The notes beneath the pieces are model-generated. The model was not told the origin of the DNA, did not search any database, and saw only the letters and a list, made by a program, of their open reading frames with translations. Of a DNA stretch of 64,000 bases, positions 29,063 to 37,852 are shown piece after piece. This stretch comes from Pseudomonas quercus. Its GTDB lineage: Bacteria; Pseudomonadota; Gammaproteobacteria; Pseudomonadales; Pseudomonadaceae. The first letter of the stretch is position 1; every line of letters starts with the position of its first letter. Location of the stretch: assembly GCF_012033695.1 (NCBI RefSeq), contig NZ_JAAVJI010000003.1, positions 434,001-498,000 on the forward strand, in the 5' to 3' direction. The position numbers and the translations under genes were made by a program.

Positions 29063-29629
29063 ATGTCCCATACCGTGCCGCTGCCTGCCGATTTTCCTCG
29101 ACTGCCTGCCTGGGCAGACCTTGCCAAGCCCGCCGATACCCTGTGTCAGAACTGGCTGTTCGATACAGGTTCATTGACGTGTCGGCTTAAACAGCTTTCA
29201 GCCGGTCATTTTTCGGTAACGCCTCTTCGGCAAGGGCTGGCCGAGCTGCGCGAAGACGAATGTCAGGCATTGGGCCTTGTGCCAGGAACAAAAGGCTGGG
29301 TACGCGAAGTGTTCCTCAATGGTCGAGGCACGCCTTGGGTGTTCGCCCGCAGCGTGGCGGGCCAGCAGGCATTGGGCCAACATGATTTTCCTCTGGCCGT
29401 ACTGGGTTCGCGATCCTTGGGCGAGTTGTTGTTTGTAGAAGGCGGGTTCACCCGAGGCCCGATCGAAACCTGCCTGTATCCACCTGGCCTGCTCCCAGGC
29501 AACCCATTGCATACCCCCCCGTGGGCACGTCGCTCGCGCTTTGATCGCGGTACGCTGAGCCTGCTGGTGGCTGAAGTGTTCCTACCTGAATTCTGGGCTG
29601 CAGTGCCCTGTTCCCTGGAGACGCCCTGA
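29063..29629 (+). CDS. ubiC: Chorismate pyruvate-lyase
   Basis: A 188-residue enzyme that splits chorismate into 4-hydroxybenzoate and pyruvate, the first committed step of ubiquinone synthesis. Motifs include [16 protein letters not shown], the arginine of REVFLNG, and the C-terminal [10 protein letters not shown], which closes the product-binding pocket. Its stop codon TGA shares a base with the ubiA ATG (TGATG), so the two genes are cotranslated. Confidence 0.93.
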   Translation: MSHTVPLPADFPRLPAWADLAKPADTLCQNWLFDTGSLTCRLKQLSAGHFSVTPLRQGLAELREDECQALGLVPGTKGWVREVFLNGRGTPWVFARSVAGQQALGQHDFPLAVLGSRSLGELLFVEGGFTRGPIETCLYPPGLLPGNPLHTPPWARRSRFDRGTLSLLVAEVFLPEFWAAVPCSLETP

Positions 29630-30519
29630 TGTACGTGCGCCTGCTTCATGCCATGAACCGCTTGCATCCACGCGCGTGGGACTTCATCCAGCTCACCCGC
29701 CTGGACAAGCCCATCGGTGTCTATTTGCTGTTGTGGCCTACCTTGTGGGCGTTGTGGATTGCAGGCAATGGCCAGCCCTCGATTGGCAACCTGGCTATCT
29801 TCGTAGTGGGTGTGGTCCTGATGCGGGCAGCTGGCTGCGTAATCAACGATTTTGCCGACCGCAAGGTCGATGGCCATGTACAGCGCACTGAACAGCGGCC
29901 TTTGGTGAGTGGAAGAATACGCAGCTCAGAGGCGCTGATGTTCTTTGCCTTACTGGTAAGCCTGAGCTTCCTGCTGGTGCTATGTACCAATACCGCCACC
30001 GTGGCGCTGTCGCTCGGTGGGTTAGCCCTGGCGGCCTGCTACCCCTTCATGAAGCGGTACACCTATTACCCCCAGGTTGTATTGGGCGCTGCCTTCTCAT
30101 GGGGCATGCCCATGGCTTTCACAGCCCAAACCGGCCATGTACCAGCGGCAGCCTGGTGGCTGTACCTGGCGAACCTGCTGTGGACCGTGGCTTACGACAC
30201 GTACTACGCGATGACGGATCGAGAAGACGACCTGCGTATAGGCGTCAAATCCACAGCGATTCTATTTGGGGCTTGGGACAGGCGAATCATCGGCCTGCTT
30301 CAAGGGTTGGCTATTCTCTGCCTCTTGTTCGCCGGCACCTCGTTCGGGCTGGGGGGATGGTTCCACGCAGGGCTGGGGGTAGCAGCGGCCTGCTTTGTAT
30401 GGGAAGCCTGGCATACGCGCACTCGGGAGCGCTTGGCATGCTTCAAAGCCTTTTTGCACAACCACTGGGCCGGAATGGCAATCTTTGTTGGCATTGTGCT
30501 GGACTACGCCGCGCGTTAA
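29629..30519 (+). CDS. ubiA: 4-hydroxybenzoate polyprenyltransferase
   Basis: A 296-residue inner-membrane prenyltransferase with about nine helices. It attaches the polyprenyl tail to 4-hydroxybenzoate. Both aspartate-rich magnesium sites are visible: [15 protein letters not shown] and the second, [18 protein letters not shown], near residue 190. It immediately follows ubiC, its substrate supplier. Confidence 0.95.
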   Translation: MYVRLLHAMNRLHPRAWDFIQLTRLDKPIGVYLLLWPTLWALWIAGNGQPSIGNLAIFVVGVVLMRAAGCVINDFADRKVDGHVQRTEQRPLVSGRIRSSEALMFFALLVSLSFLLVLCTNTATVALSLGGLALAACYPFMKRYTYYPQVVLGAAFSWGMPMAFTAQTGHVPAAAWWLYLANLLWTVAYDTYYAMTDREDDLRIGVKSTAILFGAWDRRIIGLLQGLAILCLLFAGTSFGLGGWFHAGLGVAAACFVWEAWHTRTRERLACFKAFLHNHWAGMAIFVGIVLDYAAR

Positions 30520-30596
30520 GACAACGCCCGTAATCACGTGCTCAGGTGCATGAAATGCTGTAACGCTCAGCTCATAAGTTGTTACCCTTCCCGGGA

Positions 30597-30614
30597 CTGT
30601 CATGTGACTGCAAT
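30597..30614 (+). promoter_or_regulatory. Pho box of the phoBR operon
   Basis: CTGTCATGTGACTGCAAT is a seven-four-seven arrangement close to the PhoB consensus of CTGTCAT repeated 11 bases apart. The first copy is perfect, and the second has two differences. A -10-like TCTAAT lies 10 bases downstream at 30625-30630, the spacing used where PhoB replaces the -35. The phoB start is 51 bases beyond the box. Confidence 0.8.
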
Positions 30615-30665
30615 ATTTCCGTTATCTAATGCAGCCCAACATCCAGGACAGGCTGAGGTTAAACC

Positions 30666-31355
30666 ATGGTTGGCAAAAGCATTCTCATCGTCGACGACGA
30701 AGCACCTATTCGCGAGATGATCGCCGTCGCTCTGGAAATGGCCGGCTATGACTGCCTGGAAGCGGAAAACAGCCAACAGGCCCACGCTGTTATCGTGGAC
30801 CGCAAGCCAGACCTCATCCTGCTGGACTGGATGCTGCCAGGCACCTCGGGCATCGAACTGGCCCGCCGGCTCAAGCGTGACGAGCTCACTGCCGGCACCC
30901 CTATCATCATGCTTACGGCCAAAGGCGAAGAAGACAACAAGATCCAAGGCCTGGAAGTAGGTGCCGACGACTACATTACCAAGCCCTTCTCCCCGCGGGA
31001 GCTGGTGGCTCGCCTCAAGGCCGTGCTGCGCCGTGCAGGCGCCACGGACAACGAAACCCCCATCGAGGTGGGCGGGCTTCTGCTGGACCCTATCAGCCAC
31101 CGTGTCACCATCGATGGCCGCCCTGCTGACATGGGGCCTACCGAATACCGGCTGCTGCAGTTCTTCATGACCCACCAGGAACGCGCCTATACCCGTGGCC
31201 AGTTACTGGACCAGGTCTGGGGCGGCAACGTTTATGTGGAAGAGCGTACGGTGGATGTGCATATCCGGCGGCTGCGCAAGGCCTTGGGAGAGGCTTATGA
31301 AAACCTGGTGCAGACCGTTCGTGGGACTGGGTATCGCTTTTCCACCAAAGGCTGA
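30666..31355 (+). CDS. phoB: Phosphate response regulator PhoB
   Basis: A 229-residue OmpR-family regulator. The receiver domain has the acidic pair DD (10-11), the phosphorylation site Asp54 in LLDWMLPG, and the conserved Lys in [14 protein letters not shown]. The winged-helix DNA-binding domain (about 130-229) has [29 protein letters not shown]. On phosphate limitation it activates phoBR, pst and other Pho regulon genes; two of its probable sites lie in this window. Confidence 0.96.
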   Translation: MVGKSILIVDDEAPIREMIAVALEMAGYDCLEAENSQQAHAVIVDRKPDLILLDWMLPGTSGIELARRLKRDELTAGTPIIMLTAKGEEDNKIQGLEVGADDYITKPFSPRELVARLKAVLRRAGATDNETPIEVGGLLLDPISHRVTIDGRPADMGPTEYRLLQFFMTHQERAYTRGQLLDQVWGGNVYVEERTVDVHIRRLRKALGEAYENLVQTVRGTGYRFSTKG

Positions 31356-31387
31356 ACCGCCAGGCACTGCAAAGGATTGACTGCCCA

Positions 31388-32701
31388 TTGAACCGGAACT
31401 GGCACGCCGTTCTGCTCCGCCAATTGCTGCTGCTGGTCAGCGCATGCCTGTTGTTGGGGCTGCTTACCAGCCATTACGGCCTCTGCCTTGCCTTGGGCCT
31501 TGGCCTGTACCTGGCCCACACCCTGCGGCACCTGCTTCGCCTTCAGCACTGGCTTCGCCACCAGCAACCTGACGAACCACCCCCTGAGGGCACTGGGCTC
31601 TGGGGCGATGTGTTCGACACCCTTTATAACCTGCAACGTAAGGACAGCCGCGCACGCGCACGCTTGCAAGGCGTTATCGACCGCGTGCAGGAATCCACTG
31701 CCGCCTTGCGCGAAGCGGTGGTCATGCTGGACGCCGACGGCAACCTGGAGTGGTGGAACCGTGCAGCCCAAACCCTGCTGGGGTTGAAGACCCCCCAGGA
31801 TGGCGGGCAGCCCATCACCAACCTGGTACGCCACCCGCGGTTCAAAGAGTACTTCGAAGCCGAGCATTATGCCGAGCCGCTGGAGATGCCTTCTCCCCTC
31901 AATGACCGCTTGCGCCTTCAGTTCATGATTACCCGGTATGGCAATAACGAACACCTGATGGTGGTACGCGATGTCACCCGTATTCATCAGCTGGAGCAGA
32001 TGCGCAAAGACTTTATCGCAAACGTATCCCACGAACTGCGCACACCGCTGACGGTGATCACGGGCTACCTGGAAACCTTGCTGGACAATGCCGGCCACCT
32101 CAACCCGCGCTGGCTGCGTGCCTTGCAGCAGATGCAGCAGCAAGGCAGCCGCATGCAAACCTTGCTCAACGACCTGTTGCTGCTAGCCAAGCTGGAAGCA
32201 ACCGACTACCCCTCTGACAACCAGCCCGTAGACGTAAATACCCTGTTGCAGAGCATCGCCAACGATGCCACCGCGTTGTCTGGCGAGCGGCATCACCAAG
32301 TCACGCTGGAGGCCTCACCGGGCCTGCATATGAAGGGGAGCGAACCGGAGCTGCGCAGTGCGTTCTCCAACCTGGTATTCAACGGCATTAAATACACGCC
32401 AGACAAAGGCCGGGTTCACGTGCGCTGGTGGCAGGATGAGCACGGTGCACACCTGAGCGTCCAAGACTCGGGTATCGGGATCGAACCCAAGCATATACCG
32501 CGGCTCACCGAACGGTTCTATCGTGTGGACTCAAGCCGCAGCTCCAGCACCGGCGGTACAGGGTTGGGCCTGGCCATCGTCAAGCATGTATTGCTACGCC
32601 ACAAAGGTACGCTGGAAATCACCAGCGTACCCGGCAAAGGCAGCACCTTTACCTGCCATTTTCCCGCTGCGCTTGCAGTGACCGCCGAATGCGATAACTG
32701 A
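31388..32701 (+). CDS. phoR: Phosphate regulon sensor kinase PhoR
   Basis: A 437-residue histidine kinase. It has two N-terminal membrane helices (about 10-45), a PAS domain, the phospho-acceptor His215 in FIANVSHELRTPLTV, and the N, G1 and G2 boxes (FSNLVFNGIKYT, DSGIGI and GTGLGLAIVKHV). It phosphorylates PhoB and receives phosphate status from the Pst transporter through PhoU, with both sets of genes present here. Translation appears to start at a TTG at 31388, with AAAGGA 11 bases upstream. No ATG gives a full protein. Confidence 0.94.
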   Translation: MNRNWHAVLLRQLLLLVSACLLLGLLTSHYGLCLALGLGLYLAHTLRHLLRLQHWLRHQQPDEPPPEGTGLWGDVFDTLYNLQRKDSRARARLQGVIDRVQESTAALREAVVMLDADGNLEWWNRAAQTLLGLKTPQDGGQPITNLVRHPRFKEYFEAEHYAEPLEMPSPLNDRLRLQFMITRYGNNEHLMVVRDVTRIHQLEQMRKDFIANVSHELRTPLTVITGYLETLLDNAGHLNPRWLRALQQMQQQGSRMQTLLNDLLLLAKLEATDYPSDNQPVDVNTLLQSIANDATALSGERHHQVTLEASPGLHMKGSEPELRSAFSNLVFNGIKYTPDKGRVHVRWWQDEHGAHLSVQDSGIGIEPKHIPRLTERFYRVDSSRSSSTGGTGLGLAIVKHVLLRHKGTLEITSVPGKGSTFTCHFPAALAVTAECDN

Positions 32702-32836
32702 ACGCGACACAAGCGTTCTGTAGGAGTTGGCTACGTTTTAACACTGGCAAACCGTGTGGCTAATCGCTAAATTGCTTCATTCGTGCCCGCGGAGGGTACG
32801 AACCTCCTTAATCAGCATGGATTCCAAACGTCCCCA

Positions 32837-34177
32837 ATGGACCCTTCCCCTGCGTTATCGCTGTCTGCACTCTTCGCCGATTTCGGCATGATCCTTTTTG
32901 CCCTGTTTCTCGTCCTGCTCAACGGCTTCTTCGTTGCTGCAGAATTCGCCATGGTCAAGCTACGCGCCACGCGGGTTGAATCCATTGCCGAGAAACAAGG
33001 GTGGCGCGGCAAAATCCTGCGTACCGTTCATAGCCAACTGGACGCCTACCTGTCAGCCTGCCAACTGGGTATCACCCTGGCATCTCTGGGCCTTGGCTGG
33101 GTCGGTGAACCGGCGTTCGCACACCTGCTGGAGCCTCTGCTCGGCGCCTTGGGCGTTGAATCGGCCGAAGTGATCAAAGGGGCCTCGTTCTTCACAGCGT
33201 TCTTTGTGATTTCCTACCTGCATATCGTGGTAGGCGAGCTGGCGCCCAAGTCCTGGGCCATTCGAAAGCCTGAGCTGCTGTCCTTATGGACCGCCGTACC
33301 GTTGTACCTCTTCTACTGGGCCATGTACCCAGCCATCTACCTGCTGAACGCCAGTGCCAATGGTATCTTGCGCATCGCGGGCCAAGGGGAACCCGGCCCG
33401 CACCATGAGCACAGCTACAGCCGGGAAGAGCTCAAGCTGATTCTGCACTCCAGCCGTGGGCAGGACCCAAGCGACCAAGGCATGCGCGTACTGGCATCGG
33501 CTGTGGAAATGGGCGAGTTGGAAGTGGTGGATTGGGCCAATTCTCGTGAAGACCTGATCGTGCTGGAATATGAAGCGCCACTGAAGGAAATCCTCGCCAC
33601 CTTCCGCCGGCACAAATACAGCCGCTACCCGGTATACGACAGCAGCCGTGGTGAATTCGTAGGCCTGTTGCACATCAAGGACCTGCTGCTGGAGTTGGCG
33701 GCACTGGATCACGTGCCTGCGTCGTTCAACCTGGCCGAGCTTACCCGCCCCCTGGAGCGCGTGTCCCGTCACATGCCGCTGGCCGAGTTGCTGGAACAGT
33801 TTCGTACAGGCGCGGCACACTTTGCCTTGGTAGAGGAAGCTGACGGCAATGTGATCGGCTACCTGACCATGGAGGACGTGCTGGAAGTCTTGGTAGGTGA
33901 CATTCAGGACGAACATCGCAAGGCCGAGCGTGGGATCGTGGCCTATCAGCCGGGCAAGCTGCTAGTGCGTGGCGACACTCCTCTGTTCAAGGTCGAACGC
34001 CTGCTAGGCGTGGATCTGGACCACATCGAGGCTGAAACCTTGGCAGGCCTGGTCTATGACAGCCTCAACCGGGTGCCAGAGGACGAAGAGGTTATCGAGG
34101 TCGAAGGCTTGCGCATTATCATCAAGAAGATGAAAGGCCCGAAGATCGTGCTAGCCAAAGTGCTCAAGATCACCTGA
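32837..34177 (+). CDS. CNNM/CorC-type hemolysin family protein
   Basis: A 446-residue membrane protein. The N-terminal DUF21/CNNM domain has four helices (about 10-200), beginning FGMILFALFLVLLNGFFVAAEFAMVKLRATRVES. Two CBS domains (about 215-340) and a C-terminal CorC_HlyC domain follow. Relatives bind Mg-ATP and move or sense magnesium or cobalt; the hemolysin name is historical. The start at 32837 gives the usual family N-terminus, but without a clear ribosome site; a GTG at 32783 is also in frame. Confidence 0.88.
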   Translation: MDPSPALSLSALFADFGMILFALFLVLLNGFFVAAEFAMVKLRATRVESIAEKQGWRGKILRTVHSQLDAYLSACQLGITLASLGLGWVGEPAFAHLLEPLLGALGVESAEVIKGASFFTAFFVISYLHIVVGELAPKSWAIRKPELLSLWTAVPLYLFYWAMYPAIYLLNASANGILRIAGQGEPGPHHEHSYSREELKLILHSSRGQDPSDQGMRVLASAVEMGELEVVDWANSREDLIVLEYEAPLKEILATFRRHKYSRYPVYDSSRGEFVGLLHIKDLLLELAALDHVPASFNLAELTRPLERVSRHMPLAELLEQFRTGAAHFALVEEADGNVIGYLTMEDVLEVLVGDIQDEHRKAERGIVAYQPGKLLVRGDTPLFKVERLLGVDLDHIEAETLAGLVYDSLNRVPEDEEVIEVEGLRIIIKKMKGPKIVLAKVLKIT

Positions 34178-35074
34178 TCACTGCCCCCCTACTGCGAAAT
34201 TCGGCAGCGCCTGTATGGGGCTGTCGAATTCGTAAGGAATCGACTCCAACCCTGCCCCTGTATTTCGCTGCACGACAAAGTGCAGGTGGGGCCCGGTGCT
34301 GTGGCCGGTATTGCCCGATCGGCCAAGGGGCGAACCTACCATCACTTTGTCGCCTTCACGCACGGTAATCGAACCACGCATCAAGTGCAGGTAAACGCCC
34401 ATGGTGCCGTCGCCATGCAGCACGCGCACAAAGTTGCCGGATGGTTGTGCACTGTCCGCACCCTGATTGTTCTCCACCTTGATCACTGTTCCGCCACGCG
34501 CTGCGATAATGGGGGTGCCTTCTGGCATGGCAATGTCGATGGCATAACGACCGCGTGCACCGTTATGGCTAAAACGGCCATTAGGGCCCTGGCTGATGCG
34601 GAACGGGCCACCGACCCAAGGGAAAGGGTAGCGATAGGCGCTGGGGCTGGTAGCAGGGTCTCCGAGGGCATAGTGAAACACGGGGGTGCCGGTAATAGGT
34701 GTGCCAGGTTTGGCAGGCGCGAGGGTTATGAGGGTCACCGTAGAGCGCGGCGCGATGGTTCGGCTGATGGTGCTCAGAGGTAGCCCCGCCGTATTGCGCA
34801 GCCCGGCCAGGCGCAATTCCACCCTTACGGGTGCATACAGGTCATTCTGCGCCTGGTAGGTCACGGCATTGCCTGATCGCTGCGTGTTCAAACGAACCTG
34901 ACCCGCCAATGACTCCACCATACGGTCTTCGAATACCAGCCGTTTGGCACCGGGCGTAACGCGGTCGGTGTAGTTGACCACGCCTTTGCTGTCCACAAAC
35001 TTGTAGATAGCGGACGCCTGGGCATACCCGCAGGCTACGCAGAACAACACAGGTAGCAGGCTGCGCCCTACCAC
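34178..35074 (-). CDS. Periplasmic M23 family metallopeptidase with DUF4124 module
   Basis: About 298 residues with a signal peptide, a short DUF4124 module (YKFVDSKGVVNYTDRVTPG) and a C-terminal LytM/M23 peptidase domain. The zinc ligands read H...D in the FSHNGARGRYAIDIAMPEG segment and HxH in STGPHLHFVV, so it should cleave peptidoglycan cross-links. The start is unsure: a GTG at 35074, 4 bases after the preceding stop, gives a clean signal peptide, while an ATG at 35122 would overlap the receiver gene by 44 bases. It is likely cotranscribed with that gene. Confidence 0.85.
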   Translation of the reverse strand: MVGRSLLPVLFCVACGYAQASAIYKFVDSKGVVNYTDRVTPGAKRLVFEDRMVESLAGQVRLNTQRSGNAVTYQAQNDLYAPVRVELRLAGLRNTAGLPLSTISRTIAPRSTVTLITLAPAKPGTPITGTPVFHYALGDPATSPSAYRYPFPWVGGPFRISQGPNGRFSHNGARGRYAIDIAMPEGTPIIAARGGTVIKVENNQGADSAQPSGNFVRVLHGDGTMGVYLHLMRGSITVREGDKVMVGSPLGRSGNTGHSTGPHLHFVVQRNTGAGLESIPYEFDSPIQALPNFAVGGQ

Positions 35075-35078
35075 CGCT

Positions 35079-35999
35079 TCAAGCCCCGGGTACGAAATGC
35101 TTCTGAACGGTACCACGAGCAATCAAGCGCGAGATGTAGTCCAGCTTCTGCGCATCCTGGTCAACGAAACGGAAGGTCAACTGCAGCCATTCGCTATCTG
35201 GCTTTGGCTCAAAGGCGACCACAGCATGCAGGTAGCCATTAAGCCGGGCGACCTCATTGTCCCCTTGCTCAAGGTCCAGAACAGCCTGCTCCAGTATCTG
35301 GGGCAAGGCATCGGTGCGCTTGACCACCAACAGCGCTTCCTTAAGGCTCAGCGCCTTGATCACACACGCCATGGCGCCGCCGCTGGCCAGGCGCAACTGG
35401 CCTTGGCCTCGGCCGCTACCCGCTGACGCCGGCTTTGCTGAAGGCGCCGGTGCCGCCGCAGGGCGAGCAGCTGCTGCTGGCGTGGGTGCGGGAGCAGGAG
35501 CTGGCGCGGCTGCCACTGAGCCTTCCGGCCGTGCACTGGTCAGTGCTGCCAGGGAGTCATTGGCGAACGCTGAAGCATTCGGGCGCGAACCTGGCCCGCT
35601 CATCAGTGATTCGAGCTTGCCTGCACGATGCAGAGCCTTCTTCACCTTGGTCAGCAGTTGTTCGTTGGTAAACGGTTTACCCACGAAATCCGATACGCCT
35701 GCCTGAATGGCTTGAATCACGTTTTCCTTGTCACCACGGCTGGTTACCATGATGAAGGGAACGGTCTTCGTATGTTCCTGCTCACGGCACCAGCTCAATA
35801 GCTCCAGCCCTGTCATCTCCGGCATTTCCCAGTCGCAGAGAATCAGGTCAAAGGTGTCCTTGGACAGCATGGCCTGGGCCTTGCGGCCATTGACCGCATC
35901 CTCGATCTGCATGCCGGGGAAAGCGTTGCGCAAACATTTCTTTACCAGATCGCGGATGAAAGGCGCGTCATCCACCACCAGAACACTGACCTTGGCCAT
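35079..35999 (-). CDS. Response regulator with C-terminal PilZ-like domain
   Basis: A 306-residue protein. The receiver (about 1-125) has the acidic pair DD, phospho-Asp in LILCDWEMPEMTG, and KPFTNEQLL. A linker rich in Ala and Pro (about 155-205, with APAPAPAPTPAAAARPAAAPAPS) joins it to a C-terminal domain whose ending, VVAFEPKPDSEWLQLTFRFV, looks like a degenerate PilZ. The classic RxxxR of PilZ is not visible. The start at 35999 follows GGAG. Its output is unknown. The partner kinase is not adjacent. Confidence 0.78.
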   Translation of the reverse strand: MAKVSVLVVDDAPFIRDLVKKCLRNAFPGMQIEDAVNGRKAQAMLSKDTFDLILCDWEMPEMTGLELLSWCREQEHTKTVPFIMVTSRGDKENVIQAIQAGVSDFVGKPFTNEQLLTKVKKALHRAGKLESLMSGPGSRPNASAFANDSLAALTSARPEGSVAAAPAPAPAPTPAAAARPAAAPAPSAKPASAGSGRGQGQLRLASGGAMACVIKALSLKEALLVVKRTDALPQILEQAVLDLEQGDNEVARLNGYLHAVVAFEPKPDSEWLQLTFRFVDQDAQKLDYISRLIARGTVQKHFVPGA

Positions 36000-36148
36000 T
36001 AAGGGCTCCTGAAATTCATCCGCACAGCATAGCGTGCGCTCCGTCGCCATGCGCCCGGACCACACGCCCGCCGGCGAATGCTTAAAAATCTGCTCCCAGT
36101 ATGAACGAAAACGCCCAGCACAGGCCGGGCGTCGTTACTCGGGTAAAC

Positions 36149-36907
36149 CTACTTATCGTCAGCGTGTGGGGAAACATTAGCCCGTTCGGTGTTACGGCGC
36201 ACTTCTTCTTTCATCCGCTCAAGGCCAAGATGGCGCACATCTGTGCCCTGCACCAGGTAAATCACCAGTTCGGAGATGTTTCGCGCATGGTCACCAATAC
36301 GCTCCAGCGAGCGCAGTGCCCAGATTACATTCAATACACGGGAAATGGACCGTGGGTCCTCCATCATGTAAGTCACCAATTCACGGAGGGCCGTCTTGTA
36401 TTCCCGGTCGATGGTTTTGTCGTACTGAGCCACTGACAGCGCCAGGTCGGCATCGAACCGGGCGAAGGCATCCAGTGCGTCGCGCACCATCTTGAGCACC
36501 TGGTCGCCGATATGCCGTACCTCCACGTAGCCACGGGGTGCTTCGCCCTCTTCACACAGCTGAATGGCGCGGCGGGCGATCTTGGTCGACTCATCGCCAA
36601 TGCGCTCAAGGTCGATGACCGACTTGGAAATACTGATGATGAGCCGCAGGTCCGAAGCCGCAGGCTGGCGCCGCGCAAGGATGCGCAGGCATTCTTCATC
36701 GATATTGCGCTCCATCTGGTTGATCTCGTCGTCCAGGTCACGCACCTGCTGTGCCAGGCCTGAATCTGCCTCGATCAAGGCGCTTACAGCATCGTTGACT
36801 TGCTTTTCTACCAGCCCGCCCATGGCCAGCAGGTGGCTGCGAACTTCCTCCAGCTCTGCATTGAACTGTTGAGAAATGTGGTGGTTGAGGCTCAGTTTGT
36901 CGATCAT
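36149..36907 (-). CDS. phoU: Phosphate uptake regulator PhoU
   Basis: A 252-residue protein of two three-helix bundles, each carrying the metal-binding E/D-xx-D pattern (LERIGDESTKIARRAI and LERIGDHARNISELVIY). It links the Pst transporter to PhoR and switches the Pho response off when phosphate is ample. It is the last gene of the pst cluster, 65 bases after pstB, with AAGGA upstream. Confidence 0.95.
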   Translation of the reverse strand: MIDKLSLNHHISQQFNAELEEVRSHLLAMGGLVEKQVNDAVSALIEADSGLAQQVRDLDDEINQMERNIDEECLRILARRQPAASDLRLIISISKSVIDLERIGDESTKIARRAIQLCEEGEAPRGYVEVRHIGDQVLKMVRDALDAFARFDADLALSVAQYDKTIDREYKTALRELVTYMMEDPRSISRVLNVIWALRSLERIGDHARNISELVIYLVQGTDVRHLGLERMKEEVRRNTERANVSPHADDK

Positions 36908-36972
36908 GGGTCAGGTCCTTGATACCAAAGGGTTGGCGACAACAGGTTCGATGCAGTAGCGGTGACGCCCAT

Positions 36973-37806
36973 TCAACCGTAGCGGCCAGTGATGTAGTCC
37001 TCGGTCTGCCGCTTCTTCGGGTTGGTAAACATGCGGTCGGTATCACCAAACTCGACCAGCTTGCCCATGTGCATGAACGCCGTGAAATCCGATACCCTGG
37101 CGGCCTGCTGCATGTTGTGAGTCACGATTACGATAGTGAAGCGTGTTTTCAATTCGTAGATCAGCTCTTCCACTTTCAGCGTGGAAATGGGGTCCAGTGC
37201 CGAGCAGGGCTCATCCAGCAGCAATACTTCAGGCTCCACGGCAATCGTGCGAGCAATGACCAGGCGCTGCTGCTGCCCGCCTGACAGCCCTAGCGCAGAC
37301 TCATGCATACGGTCCTTCACCTCATCCCACAAGGCAGCCCCCCGCAAGGCCCATTCCACGGCGTCATCCAATACACGCTTTTTCCTGACGCCCTGGATAC
37401 GTAGGCCATACACCACGTTTTCGTAGACCGTCTTGGGAAAGGGGTTGGGCTTTTGAAACACCATCCCTACCCGACGGCGCAGTTCGGCAACGTCCTCACC
37501 CTTTCGGTAGATATCATGACCGTAGAGGCTGACAGCGCCCTCCACGCGGCAATCGTCCACCAGGTCGTTCATGCGGTTGAACGTACGCAGCAGCGTGGAC
37601 TTGCCACAGCCAGAAGGGCCGATGAACGAGGTCACTCGCCGCTGCGGGATGCTGAGCGCGATATCGAACAAGGCCTGCTGGGCACCGTAATACAGGTTGA
37701 GGCCAGCCACTTCGATCGCTATGGCCTGCGCGGCACTGCCTGAGCCTGGTGTGTTACGGGCTGTCGCCAGCCTGCCAGGCCCATGGCCAGGGTTGTGTTG
37801 CTGCAT
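36973..37806 (-). CDS. pstB: Phosphate ABC transporter ATPase PstB
   Basis: A 277-residue ABC ATPase with Walker [12 protein letters not shown], the ABC signature LSGGQQQRL, Walker [13 protein letters not shown] and the switch histidine in [13 protein letters not shown]. It powers high-affinity phosphate uptake with PstC, PstA and PstS. The N-terminus has a Gly/Ala-rich stretch of about 30 residues before the ATPase core. Confidence 0.96.
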   Translation of the reverse strand: MQQHNPGHGPGRLATARNTPGSGSAAQAIAIEVAGLNLYYGAQQALFDIALSIPQRRVTSFIGPSGCGKSTLLRTFNRMNDLVDDCRVEGAVSLYGHDIYRKGEDVAELRRRVGMVFQKPNPFPKTVYENVVYGLRIQGVRKKRVLDDAVEWALRGAALWDEVKDRMHESALGLSGGQQQRLVIARTIAVEPEVLLLDEPCSALDPISTLKVEELIYELKTRFTIVIVTHNMQQAARVSDFTAFMHMGKLVEFGDTDRMFTNPKKRQTEDYITGRYG

Positions 37807-37852
37807 GCAAGCTCCAATACGCTAGTGCGTCTTCCTCACAGGGCCTGACAGG

